64,000 nt of DNA from Flavobacterium sp. 1355 (GTDB lineage: Bacteria; Bacteroidota; Bacteroidia; Flavobacteriales; Flavobacteriaceae): the NCBI RefSeq assembly GCF_017833415.1, contig NZ_JAFICC010000002.1, forward strand, positions 186,001-250,000, read 5' to 3'. Positions within the stretch are counted from its first letter, which is position 1. Each line of letters opens with the position of its first letter. Under the pieces are notes generated by a model. That model saw only the letters and a list, made by a program, of their open reading frames with translations, was not told where the DNA came from and did not search any database. A program made the position numbers and the translations under genes. Below, one piece after another: positions 17,601 to 25,596 of the stretch.

Positions 17601-18311
17601 CCGGTCTTGATTCATGGCGCTTCAGAAGCAATTCCTAAAGGAGATTTTGTTATTCACAGCAGTACTCTTACTGTTTCTATTTTAGAACGAATTACTCCTG
17701 AAAATCTTTCTTTTGGAAAAAATTACGCCGAAAGAACAAAACAGATTGGAGCGTTTTTTAAAGAAGAATTTCATAAAATTCGTCAGGAGCTGGAAGGTGT
17801 CGAATATTGGAAAAAAATGCTTGTTCACAGTTATGATTACAAGGAAACTGAAATAATACATAGCGTAAAAGACAATCTCAAAACCCATTTAGAAACTTAT
17901 TATAAACTCAATAAATATCTTTCGGCGAAAGCCAGAATATTACATTTATTTAATGATTACGGTCAGTTGGATGTCTTGCTTACTTTACAGGAACCACAGC
18001 GAAAAATATATTCTTATACTGCAGATGAAGAAAAACTCACTGTTGCCAAAACCAATTATGTCGTTAGAAAAAGAAAAATTTATTATCTTGAAAATCCGGA
18101 AACTGCATTGGAAAATCAATACGATACCGTTTTGATTTCTGATGAAATTTATAAACATGATCTTGAGAAAATTATTTCGGTGTCATCATCGTTTATTTTA
18201 ATTGATTGTCCGGGTTTAAAAACGACTTTGATAAACTTTGGTTTTGAGTCTGTTCTAGATGAAAATTCAATAATCATTTTAAAGAAAAACCAGAATGAAA
18301 GAGCACTATGA
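14613..18311 (+). CDS. MMPL/RND exporter fused to PlsC acyltransferase and a methyltransferase-like tail
   Basis: At 1232 residues this is the largest protein in the window. Residues 1 to about 810 form an MMPL/RND-type exporter with two repeats of membrane segments and two periplasmic loops, similar to lipid and hopanoid exporters. Residues about 850-1060 form a PlsC acyltransferase domain with NHSSFID near 899 and FPEGTRSE near 966. From about 1100 the sequence (ARILHLFNDYGQLDVLL, then IYSYTADEEKLTVAK) resembles the start of a SAM methyltransferase fold but lacks the glycine-rich GxGxG loop. The frame is open throughout. It overlaps the next gene by 17 bases. Export and acylation of the pigment are inferred. 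Confidence 0.85.
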   Translation: MHRYFYVTHLFVNRRKSLSVLLALLMLILFGFFASQLKFEEDITKLIPTNDKSDVTAKVLKQLNFADKTTVIFKLEKNGTEEDLKEMATIFSDSVALSCKPYITGVQGKIDEENIQETIDFVYNNLPLFLENKDYAAIQNKLQKDSIAATVQGNYKSIISPSGFVTKDFILQDPLGISFIALKKLQQLNVGDDFTLSNGFIMTKNKKELLLFITSSLPSSETEKNTLFAARLKSIQENLNQKFKNKTSISYFGSALIAVANANQIKSDIILTTSIAMFTLMLILILFYKKVLIPLIIFLPTVFGALFAVAFLYFVKEQISAISLGIGSILLGITIDYSIHILTHYKHNSDVKTLYKDITMPVIMSSSTTAVAFLCLLFVKSDALNDLGIFAAVIVMASAFFSLLIVPHLYKPTENPEEHKKNVIDKLAHFSFHNNKFLIGFCILITIICFFTYNNVGFNNDLSQLNFVPKEIKAAEKDLEESSSLTSKTIYVASYGKSMEEVLQNNSHLFSDLSAAKQENKILNFSSVGGIMLSQAAQQEKIDKWNSFWDANKKQLLKSQLISEGSKLGFKPTTYSGFFDHLDFEFKPISADDYLKIKALQLHEFVTQKNGFYTILTLVKVTPEQRDSFVKSADTKKNVIAIDRQQMNETFFSTLKTDFNSLVNYSFVAVILILFFFFRRIELVIVSCIPIALTGIVTAGIMGIFGIQMNIFSMIVCTLIFGHGVDFSIFMTSALQKEYTNGKNEIAIYRTSIILAVITTILGIGAMIFAKHPALRSISSVSLIGVFAALIITFIFYPILFKLFLSNRSKKGNAPFELRSLIHGIISFAYYGLGGFLMSLFSLIIMPILPISEQKKMKGFRYVISKFMKSVLYSNPFLHKKVINKFNENFDKPAIIIANHSSFIDILAMGMLSPKIIFLVNDWVYNSPIFGGAVRKAGFYPVSEGIEGGVEHLRQKVNEGYSIMIFPEGTRSESNQVKRFHKGAFYLAQEFNLDIVPVLIHGASEAIPKGDFVIHSSTLTVSILERITPENLSFGKNYAERTKQIGAFFKEEFHKIRQELEGVEYWKKMLVHSYDYKETEIIHSVKDNLKTHLETYYKLNKYLSAKARILHLFNDYGQLDVLLTLQEPQRKIYSYTADEEKLTVAKTNYVVRKRKIYYLENPETALENQYDTVLISDEIYKHDLEKIISVSSSFILIDCPGLKTTLINFGFESVLDENSIIILKKNQNERAL

Positions 18312-19812
18312 TGTTGTAATTGTCGGCAGCGGTTTAGGCGGATTAGTTTCGTCGGTAATTCTGGCTAAAGAAGGCTACAGCGTTTGTGTGCTCGAAAAGA
18401 ACAATCAATATGGCGGAAACCTGCAGACTTTTGTGCGTGACAAAACCATTTTTGATACCGGAATTCATTACATAGGCGGTTTGAGTGAAGGACAGAATCT
18501 TTATAAATATTTTAAATATCTGGACATAATTGATCATTTGAATTTAAAAAAAATGGACGAAAATGGTTTTGATATTATTTCCTTTGGTAATGATAAAACC
18601 GAATATCCGCACGCGCAGGGTTATGAAAATTTTGTAAAACAATTAGAAAATTATTTTCCCGACGAAAAAACAAATCTTGAAGAATACTGCCAAAAAATAA
18701 GGTTAATCTGCGACTCTTTTCCGCTGTATAATTTAAACTGGCAGGGCAAATATGATAATGCTATTTTAGAATTAAATGCCAAAAGCACAATTGATGAATT
18801 TACTGAGAATGAAAAACTAAGAGCTGTATTGGGAGGCTCTAACTTTTTGTATGCCGGAATTCCCGATAAATCTCCCTTTTATGTTCATGCCCTTTCTGTA
18901 AACTCCTATATTCAAAGCTCCTGGCGCTGCCTTAATGGTGGAAGCCAGATTACAAAACAGCTTTTAAAGCAACTGAAAAAACATGGTGGAGAGTTTTATA
19001 AACGCAAGGAAGTAATTCATTTTTCTGTAGAAAATAATAAAGTGACTTCTGTAAAAATGAAAGACGGAACTGAAGTTTCGGGAACTTATTTTATTTCGAA
19101 TATTGAACCAAAAACCACATTAAAAATGGTGGGTGAAGAGTGTTTCAGAAAATCATTTTACAGTCGGATCCAAAGTCTGGAGGGTGTAATCTCTGCTTTT
19201 AGCCTTTATATTGTTTTTAAACCAAAATGTTTCAAATATATCAACCATAATTATTATCATTTTAAAGATAGTAATGATGTCTGGACTGCGCATGACTATG
19301 ATGAAAATTCCTGGCCCAAAGCTTATATGGCGTCTATGAACGCTTATAAACAAGATGAAGAATGGGCAGAAGGGATGACTTTTATCACGTATATGAAATA
19401 TGACGATGTTTTGCCCTGGGCAGATACTTTTAATACGGCTGCTGAAGAAAATGACCGTGGAGAAAGTTATGAAGAATTTAAGTCCAGAAAAGCCACTGTT
19501 TTTTTAAATGAAATTGAAAAAAAATTTCCTGAAATCAGAGATTGCATAAAATCTGTACATACTTCATCACCACTTTCTTATCGGGATTATATTGGCGGGG
19601 ACAGAGGCAATATGTATGGTTATGTCAAGGACTCAAATAATCCGATGAAAACCCTCATTGCATCAAAAACAAAATTAGATAATTTGTATCTTACTGGTCA
19701 GAGTATCAATATGCATGGTGTTTTGGGCGTAACGATCGGAGCTGTTGTAACCTGCTCAGAAATTCTCGGAAAAGAATATCTGGTAACCAAAATTAATAAG
19801 GCATCTGAATAA
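18295..19812 (+). CDS. FAD-dependent oxidoreductase, CrtI/phytoene desaturase-like
   Basis: A 505-residue flavoprotein. The dinucleotide-binding motif VVIVGSGLGGLVSS at 7-20 is followed by an acidic strand end (VLEKN), and the C-terminus has the second FAD motif (NLYLTGQSINMHGVLG). The overall pattern matches the carotenoid desaturase and retinol saturase group. In a polyene pigment operon it may oxidise or reduce the conjugated chain or modify the ring. It overlaps the exporter gene by 17 bases and lies 9 bases before the next gene. Confidence 0.84.
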   Translation: MKEHYDVVIVGSGLGGLVSSVILAKEGYSVCVLEKNNQYGGNLQTFVRDKTIFDTGIHYIGGLSEGQNLYKYFKYLDIIDHLNLKKMDENGFDIISFGNDKTEYPHAQGYENFVKQLENYFPDEKTNLEEYCQKIRLICDSFPLYNLNWQGKYDNAILELNAKSTIDEFTENEKLRAVLGGSNFLYAGIPDKSPFYVHALSVNSYIQSSWRCLNGGSQITKQLLKQLKKHGGEFYKRKEVIHFSVENNKVTSVKMKDGTEVSGTYFISNIEPKTTLKMVGEECFRKSFYSRIQSLEGVISAFSLYIVFKPKCFKYINHNYYHFKDSNDVWTAHDYDENSWPKAYMASMNAYKQDEEWAEGMTFITYMKYDDVLPWADTFNTAAEENDRGESYEEFKSRKATVFLNEIEKKFPEIRDCIKSVHTSSPLSYRDYIGGDRGNMYGYVKDSNNPMKTLIASKTKLDNLYLTGQSINMHGVLGVTIGAVVTCSEILGKEYLVTKINKASE

Positions 19813-19821
19813 AAAAGCAAA

Positions 19822-21480
19822 ATGAAGAATCGAATTAAAATACTTTTCTTTTTAGGCTTCCTGTTGATGTTGGTTTCTTGCGGCATCTCAAAATCAAATC
19901 GTCATTTGCCGGACATAACCCATTACAATACAACAAAACCAGTTGTTACAAAAATTTCTGACACTGTTTTTGTTTCAGGAAAAAATTCGTTTTTAAAAAA
20001 TAAACATGGTCTTTGGGAATTGTATGTCGAAGGTGATCCGCTCGAAATTGGGCTTACTACAGGCGCGCTGACTGATTCTCTTTTAAAAAAACAACAACAG
20101 ATTTTTTTCTCCAAAGTACAAGATTTTGTTCCGTCAAAATTTCAGCAAAAGTTACTTCGGAATTTTCTAAGATGGTACAACAGAAAGTTATATCAGAATG
20201 TTGCCAAAGAATATCAGGCAGAAATTTATGGTGTTTCACAATATACTTCTCATGAGTTTGACAATTTAGCCCCCCCATACCAACGCAATTTGTATTTGCA
20301 TGGAGCGCACGATATTGGTCATGCGTTACAGGATTTGGCTTTGGTTGGCTGTTCTTCTTTTGCAGCTTGGGGTGAAAAATCTGAAAATGGTAATTTAATT
20401 CTGGGTCGTAATTTTGATTTTTATATTAGTGACGCTTTCGCGGAAAATAAAATCGTAGCGTTTATAAAATCAAAAACGGGATATCCTTTTATGATGGTTA
20501 CCTGGCCAGGGATGAGCGGCGCAGTTTCGGGAATGAATAAAGAAGGCTTGACAGTCACCATAAATGCAGGGAAATCAAAAATTCCGCTGGTGGCCAAAAC
20601 TCCGATTTCTATTCTTACGAGAGAAATTTTAGAGCATGCAAAAAACATTGAGGAGGCAATTGCCATTGCCAAAAAAAGAAAAGTTTTTGTTTCTGAATCT
20701 ATAATGGTCGGAAGTGCGAATGATAATAAAGCTGTTTTGATTGAAGTTTCTCCAAATAAAATGGATGTTTATACTGTTCCAAACAGCAATGAGCTAATTT
20801 GTTCTAATCATTTTCAGAGTGATGCTTTTAAGAACGATAAACGAAACCAATCGCAAATCATGAACAGTCATTCGAAATATCGTTTTGAAAGAATGCAGGA
20901 GCTTTTTCAGGAAAATCAAAAAATAAATCCTCAAATTGCTTCAGAAATTCTCAGAAACAAAGAGGGGCTGCAAGATATAGAATTGGGTTATGGAAATGAA
21001 AAAGCTCTAAACCAGTTGATGGCGCATCATGGAATTATTTTTAAACCAAAAGAAAAACGGGTTTGGGTTTCGGCAAATCCGTATCAGCTGGGAGAATTTG
21101 TGTGTTATAATTTAGACTCTGTTTTTGGTGAAAGAAAAAATCCTTTGATTTCATTTGAAGATGCCAACCTTACTATTGCCAAAGATCCTTTTATAGAAAC
21201 GGCAGCATTCAAAAATTATCAAAAATTTAAAAAAGAGGATAATAAAATAGACCTTTTTCTAAAAAACAAAACAGAAATACCTGCTGATTTTATTCAGAAC
21301 TACCAATCTTTAAACGCTGATTATTGGGTTGTATATTATAAAGCAGGATTGTATTTTTACCAAAAGAAAAACTTTGCTCTTGCTAAGGAAAATTTTGAAA
21401 AAGCAATGACCAAAGAAATTACAACTGTTCCTCAAAAAGAAGCAATTGAAAAATATTTAAAAAAAATCAAACGGAAATAA
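19822..21480 (+). CDS. C45-family Ntn acyltransferase/hydrolase-like lipoprotein
   Basis: A 552-residue lipoprotein (lipobox LVSC, Cys20) of the acyl-CoA:6-aminopenicillanate acyltransferase (peptidase C45) family. In that family self-cleavage exposes an N-terminal cysteine; here the candidate is Cys177 in LVGCSSFAAWG, followed by the usual GRNFDFY segment and GMNKEGLTVTIN. A C-terminal helical region (about 440-552) is TPR-like. Being outside the cytoplasm or at the outer membrane, it could make or hydrolyse amide or ester bonds of the exported pigment; that is inference. A run of seven C (20270-20276) lies inside the open frame. Confidence 0.8.
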   Translation: MKNRIKILFFLGFLLMLVSCGISKSNRHLPDITHYNTTKPVVTKISDTVFVSGKNSFLKNKHGLWELYVEGDPLEIGLTTGALTDSLLKKQQQIFFSKVQDFVPSKFQQKLLRNFLRWYNRKLYQNVAKEYQAEIYGVSQYTSHEFDNLAPPYQRNLYLHGAHDIGHALQDLALVGCSSFAAWGEKSENGNLILGRNFDFYISDAFAENKIVAFIKSKTGYPFMMVTWPGMSGAVSGMNKEGLTVTINAGKSKIPLVAKTPISILTREILEHAKNIEEAIAIAKKRKVFVSESIMVGSANDNKAVLIEVSPNKMDVYTVPNSNELICSNHFQSDAFKNDKRNQSQIMNSHSKYRFERMQELFQENQKINPQIASEILRNKEGLQDIELGYGNEKALNQLMAHHGIIFKPKEKRVWVSANPYQLGEFVCYNLDSVFGERKNPLISFEDANLTIAKDPFIETAAFKNYQKFKKEDNKIDLFLKNKTEIPADFIQNYQSLNADYWVVYYKAGLYFYQKKNFALAKENFEKAMTKEITTVPQKEAIEKYLKKIKRK

Positions 21481-21482
21481 AC

Positions 21483-22772
21483 ATGATTCCATCAATAGAA
21501 AAGGATTCTTTAGAACAGATTAAAATTTTTCAGGAGCAAAAATTAACCGAACTTTTACAATATATCAGTAATAATTCTCCTTTTTACAAGAGACTTTTTG
21601 CAGGACAGAATATAGATATTTCTAAGATTAAAACTCTCGAAGATTTACAGCATTTACCGGTAACGACTAAAGAAGATTTACAAAAATACAATGATGATTT
21701 TGTGTGTGTGCCACAGTATAAAATTATTGATTACGCTTCTACTTCAGGTACTTTGGGAGATCCAGTTACTTTTGGTTTAACCGATTCTGATTTGGATCGA
21801 TTAGCTTATAATGAAGCGATTTCGTTTGCTTGTGCTGGCATAAAAGAAGGTGATGTTGTACAGTTAATGACAACAATTGACCGGAAATTTATGGCTGGTT
21901 TAGCTTATTTTTTAGGGCTTCGAAAATTAAAAGTGGGCGTTATTCGGGTAGGTGCCGGAATTCCTGAATTGCAATGGGACTCTATTATAAAGTACAAACC
22001 TTCTTACTTAATTACCGTTCCTTCTTTTTTATTAAAGTTAATTGAATACGCCGAAATCCACGGAATTGATTACAATAATTCGAGTATAAAAGGTGCCATT
22101 TGCATTGGGGAATCTTTGAGAAATCAGGATTTTTCAATGAATACTTTATCTAAAAAAATAACAGATAAGTGGAATATCAAGTTGTTTTCAACATATGCTT
22201 CAACAGAAATGAGTACCGCTTTTACTGAATGTGAACACGGAATTGGAGGTCATCACCATCCTGAATTAATCATCACCGAAGTTTTGGATGAAAATAATAA
22301 TCCGGTAAAAAATGGTGAGGCAGGAGAATTAACTTTTACAACTTTGGGCATTGAAGCGATGCCGCTATTACGTTTTAAAACCGGAGACATCGTGCAGCTT
22401 CATGACGGGCCATGCGCCTGCGGAAGAAATACTTTTCGTGTTGGTCCTGTTATTGGCCGCAAAAAGCAAATGATTAAGTATAAAGGAACAACGCTTTATC
22501 CACCTGCGATGAACGATGTTCTGAGTGATTTCGACAATATTGAAAATCATATTATCGAGATTTCCACCAATGATTTAGGTACTGATGAAATTGTGATAAA
22601 AATTGCCGTAAAAAATCAAACTCCTGAATTTTTGCAAGAAATAAAAGATCACTTTAGAGCTAAACTAAGAGTCACTCCAAAAATTGAGTTCTCCTCCAAA
22701 GAAATTTTAAATCCATTGGTTTTTAACCCAATGAGCCGAAAACCAATTCGGTTTTTTGATTATAGAGTTTAG
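21483..22772 (+). CDS. PaaK-like adenylate-forming ligase (aryl acid activation)
   Basis: A 429-residue phenylacetate-CoA ligase-type enzyme. It shows the phosphate-binding motif STSGTLGDPV, the FSTYASTEMS segment, FKTGDIV, and a CACGRNTFR motif followed by GRKKQMIKYKGTTLYP. In flexirubin and aryl-polyene pathways an enzyme of this kind loads the aromatic starter acid (for example 4-coumarate) onto CoA or ACP. It lies 2 bases after the C45 gene and is the last gene of the pigment operon here. Confidence 0.82.
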   Translation: MIPSIEKDSLEQIKIFQEQKLTELLQYISNNSPFYKRLFAGQNIDISKIKTLEDLQHLPVTTKEDLQKYNDDFVCVPQYKIIDYASTSGTLGDPVTFGLTDSDLDRLAYNEAISFACAGIKEGDVVQLMTTIDRKFMAGLAYFLGLRKLKVGVIRVGAGIPELQWDSIIKYKPSYLITVPSFLLKLIEYAEIHGIDYNNSSIKGAICIGESLRNQDFSMNTLSKKITDKWNIKLFSTYASTEMSTAFTECEHGIGGHHHPELIITEVLDENNNPVKNGEAGELTFTTLGIEAMPLLRFKTGDIVQLHDGPCACGRNTFRVGPVIGRKKQMIKYKGTTLYPPAMNDVLSDFDNIENHIIEISTNDLGTDEIVIKIAVKNQTPEFLQEIKDHFRAKLRVTPKIEFSSKEILNPLVFNPMSRKPIRFFDYRV

Positions 22773-22790
22773 AAAGGTACAAAGTAGCAA

Positions 22791-22856
22791 TCCCGAAGCC
22801 TCGGACAAAGGGACAAAGGTTTTCTAATTGTCTGATAAAAACCTTTGTTCCTTTGT
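22791..22856. repeat. REP-like palindrome plus long hairpin after the pigment operon
   Basis: A near-perfect palindrome tcccgaagcctcgga (22791-22805) abuts a 19-bp hairpin whose arms are 22805-22823 and 22838-22856 (acaaagggacaaaggtttt and aaaacctttgttcctttgt, with one G-U pair). There is no U-run after the stem, so it may not terminate by itself but could protect the 3' end of the operon mRNA. The palindrome recurs at 54890 inside a pseudogene. Confidence 0.72.
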
Positions 22857-22880
22857 TGCTGTGAACCTTTGAACCTCAAT

Positions 22881-22913
22881 TTGGTACAAATTAAACTAAA
22901 TGTTGTAATTTTG
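22881..22913 (+). promoter_or_regulatory. Bacteroidota-type promoter of dus
   Basis: TAATTTTG at 22906-22913 matches the -7 consensus TAnnTTTG, and a TTG at 22881-22883 lies 22 bases upstream, within the -33 spacing reported for Flavobacterium. The start codon of dus is 15 bases downstream, so the leader would be very short. Confidence 0.7.
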
Positions 22914-22928
22914 CACAAAATATTGAAG

Positions 22929-23921
22929 ATGGTCAAGATTGGCAACATAGAATTACCCGAATTTCCTTTATTACTCGCACCGATGGAAGATGTGAGCGAC
23001 CCGCCGTTTCGCAAATTATGCAAGACGCATGGCGCTGACTTAATGTATTCAGAATTTATTTCGTCGGAAGGATTGATTCGTGATGCTATCAAAAGCAGAA
23101 TGAAACTTGATATTTTTGATTATGAACGCCCTGTCGGAATACAGATTTTTGGCGGTGACGAAGAAGCAATGGCACTTTCTTCAAAAATTGTTTCTACTGT
23201 AAAACCAGATTTGGTGGACATTAATTTTGGCTGTCCGGTAAAAAAAGTCGTGTGTAAGGGTGCCGGAGCCGGAGTTCTAAAAGATGTCGACTTAATGGTA
23301 CGGTTAACAAAAGCTGTTATTCGCAGTACTGATTTACCCGTTACAGTAAAAACACGTTTAGGCTGGGACGAAAGCTCTATTAATATTGATGAAGTTGCAG
23401 AAAGACTTCAGGATATTGGTGTGCAGGCTTTGACAATTCATGCCAGAACCCGTGCACAAATGTACAAAGGTCATGCAGATTGGTCTCACATTGCACGTGT
23501 AAAAAACAACCCAAGAATTACTATGCCTATTTTTGGAAATGGTGATATCGACAGTCCTGAAAAAGCACTAAAATATAAAAATGAATATGGGATTGACGGA
23601 ATCATGATTGGCCGTGCCGCGATTGGTTATCCGTGGATTTTTGACGAAATCAAACATTTCTTTAAAACCGGAGAGCACTTACCTGCGCCAACTGTCAGCG
23701 ATCGTGTTGATGCCGCAAGAAATCATTTGCAATGGTCGATGGACTGGAAAGGCGAACGTTTGGGAATTGTAGAAATGCGCCGTCATTATACCAACTATTT
23801 CAAAGGAATTCATTCTTTTAAAGAATATAAACAAAAACTTGTTACTACTGATGAACCAGAAATTTTGTTCGCTATAATGGATGAAATTAAAAAAGTTTAT
23901 GCAGGATACGAATTTGTATAA
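22929..23921 (+). CDS. dus: tRNA-dihydrouridine synthase (DusB-type)
   Basis: A 330-residue flavoenzyme that reduces uridine to dihydrouridine in tRNA. The FMN-binding TIM barrel is clear: LLAPMEDVSDPPFR at the N-terminus, INFGCPVKKVV with the catalytic-region cysteines, VKTRLGWD, THARTRAQMYKG and NGDIDSPEKA, then GIMIGRAAIGYPW. The in-frame extension to 22845 would run through the promoter and hairpin region, so ATG 22929 is used. It is the first gene after the pigment operon. Confidence 0.9.
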   Translation: MVKIGNIELPEFPLLLAPMEDVSDPPFRKLCKTHGADLMYSEFISSEGLIRDAIKSRMKLDIFDYERPVGIQIFGGDEEAMALSSKIVSTVKPDLVDINFGCPVKKVVCKGAGAGVLKDVDLMVRLTKAVIRSTDLPVTVKTRLGWDESSINIDEVAERLQDIGVQALTIHARTRAQMYKGHADWSHIARVKNNPRITMPIFGNGDIDSPEKALKYKNEYGIDGIMIGRAAIGYPWIFDEIKHFFKTGEHLPAPTVSDRVDAARNHLQWSMDWKGERLGIVEMRRHYTNYFKGIHSFKEYKQKLVTTDEPEILFAIMDEIKKVYAGYEFV

Positions 23922-23932
23922 AAATAAAAAAA

Positions 23933-23963
23933 GCCCCCAAATAGTGTCTAACTTTTTGGGGGC
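23933..23963 (-). terminator. intrinsic terminator between dus and the MATE gene
   Basis: Arms gcccccaaa (23933-23941) and tttgggggc (23955-23963) form a GC-rich stem. On the minus strand a long U-tract follows (the A-rich stretch just left of the stem on the plus strand), so it mainly ends transcription from the MATE gene. It may also slow transcripts from dus. Confidence 0.8.
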
Positions 23964-23995
23964 AGTTCAGATTGAAGATCCTTTTTTTATTATAA

Positions 23996-25423
23996 TTATA
24001 CTTGAGTACGTTTCCATTTTCCTCTTTTATAAAAGAAAATTCCCGTAAGTGTTATCGCCGTTTCTGCAACCGGAATTGCAATAAAAACTCCTGTTGGTCC
24101 CATATTAAAATGTTTTGCCAGGACATAAGCTAACGGAATCTGGAACAACCAGAATCCGAAGAAGTTGATTCCTGTTGGTGTCCAGGTATCTCCGGCTCCA
24201 TTAAAAGTATTAATCAATACCATTCCAATTCCGTAAAAAACAAACCCAACGCTCATAATTTGCAGAGCTTCAACGGCAATTATTCTTACCATTTCGTCAT
24301 TGGTAAAAAAGGAAATAATATACTTACCAAAGCACAATGTGATGATCATGATTGAAGCCATAAAAATAACATTATATTTTGCTGTTGTGTAAACAGATTT
24401 TTCAGCACGGTCGATTCGTTTGGCACCTAAATTTTGTCCAACCAAAGTTGCCGCGGCGTTACTTAATCCCCAAGCAGGAAGAATAAAAAACATCATAATT
24501 CTAAGTGCTGTCTGATATCCGGCAGACCCATGATCGCCTCCGGTTGTTGCCACCAATTGGGCAAGAAAGATCCAACTGCAGGATGCAATTACAAATTGCA
24601 GAACACCGGGCGCAGCAATTTTTATCAATGCTTTTATTTGTTTAAAATCGGGAATAAAATATGACGTAATAATTTTTAAAACTCCTCTTCCAAAAAACAA
24701 ATGATACAATTGATATAAAACTCCGATGCTTCTTCCTAAAGTAGTTGCTATTGCAGCACCCGTTAATCCAAAAGCCGGAACAGGACCGAAACCGTTAATC
24801 AAAACCGGACACAAAATGATATTGCAAATATTGGCCAGCCAAAGACTTTCCATTGCTATAGTAGCATTTCCTGCTCCACGAAAAATTCCGTTAATCAAGA
24901 ATAGAAGCATGATACACAAACTTCCTCCCAGCATAATTTGCGTAAAAATATAACCGTGCTCTGCAGCATCAACAGATGCTCCCATTAGGATAAGAATATC
25001 TTTGGCGTAAATAAAACCAAGAATACTCATTACACTATTTATTGCAAACGCTATAATAATGGCCTGCATACCTGCTTTTGCAGCTGCAATAGGATCTTTT
25101 TCACCAATACGTCTTGCTACAACAGCTGTTGCAGCCATACTGATTCCTATTGCAACCGAATAAACAATTGTAATTACAGATTCTGTTAAACCAACAGTTT
25201 GTATGGCAAAACTACTGTGTTCCAGATGTCCGACGAAATATAAATCGACAAGTGCAAAAACAGATTCCATCATCATTTCTAAAACCATCGGAATGGCCAG
25301 TAAAATGACAGCTTTTTTTATGCTCCCGGTTGTATAATCAAAAGATTTGTCTCCTATGATTGCTGATTGTAAAGTGGTAAAAATTTTAGAAAATAAACTT
25401 TCTTTTATGTTTGTCTCTGACAT
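23996..25423 (-). CDS. MATE family multidrug/toxin efflux protein
   Basis: A 475-residue, twelve-helix inner-membrane antiporter of the MATE family. The first repeat begins ILLAIPMVLEMMMESVFALVDLYFVG, split here as AIPMVLEMMMESVF and VDLYFVGHL, which is the family signature, and a second repeat starts about 240 residues later (LIKIAAPGVLQFV). I placed the start at the ATG giving MSETNIKES; an upstream in-frame ATG adds 13 residues and looks less likely. Its substrates are unknown. It stands alone with a terminator behind it. Confidence 0.88.
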   Translation of the reverse strand: MSETNIKESLFSKIFTTLQSAIIGDKSFDYTTGSIKKAVILLAIPMVLEMMMESVFALVDLYFVGHLEHSSFAIQTVGLTESVITIVYSVAIGISMAATAVVARRIGEKDPIAAAKAGMQAIIIAFAINSVMSILGFIYAKDILILMGASVDAAEHGYIFTQIMLGGSLCIMLLFLINGIFRGAGNATIAMESLWLANICNIILCPVLINGFGPVPAFGLTGAAIATTLGRSIGVLYQLYHLFFGRGVLKIITSYFIPDFKQIKALIKIAAPGVLQFVIASCSWIFLAQLVATTGGDHGSAGYQTALRIMMFFILPAWGLSNAAATLVGQNLGAKRIDRAEKSVYTTAKYNVIFMASIMIITLCFGKYIISFFTNDEMVRIIAVEALQIMSVGFVFYGIGMVLINTFNGAGDTWTPTGINFFGFWLFQIPLAYVLAKHFNMGPTGVFIAIPVAETAITLTGIFFYKRGKWKRTQV

Positions 25424-25596
25424 GATATAATAGGATAAATGATAGAAATGGTCCAGACTCATTTAGTGTCTGAACAGAAGAAAAAATTGTAAGTATCCTA
25501 ATTATTAATAAAAATTAATTAGGATTAAACAGAAACAATCATATGCTTAAAGTTTTGAGACGATAAATATAAGTAATAATTTTTTAACAGAAAATT

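Noticed and set aside
22845..22928. Longer N-terminus of the dus gene
   Set aside because: It would be translated from hairpin and promoter sequence and has no resemblance to Dus proteins.
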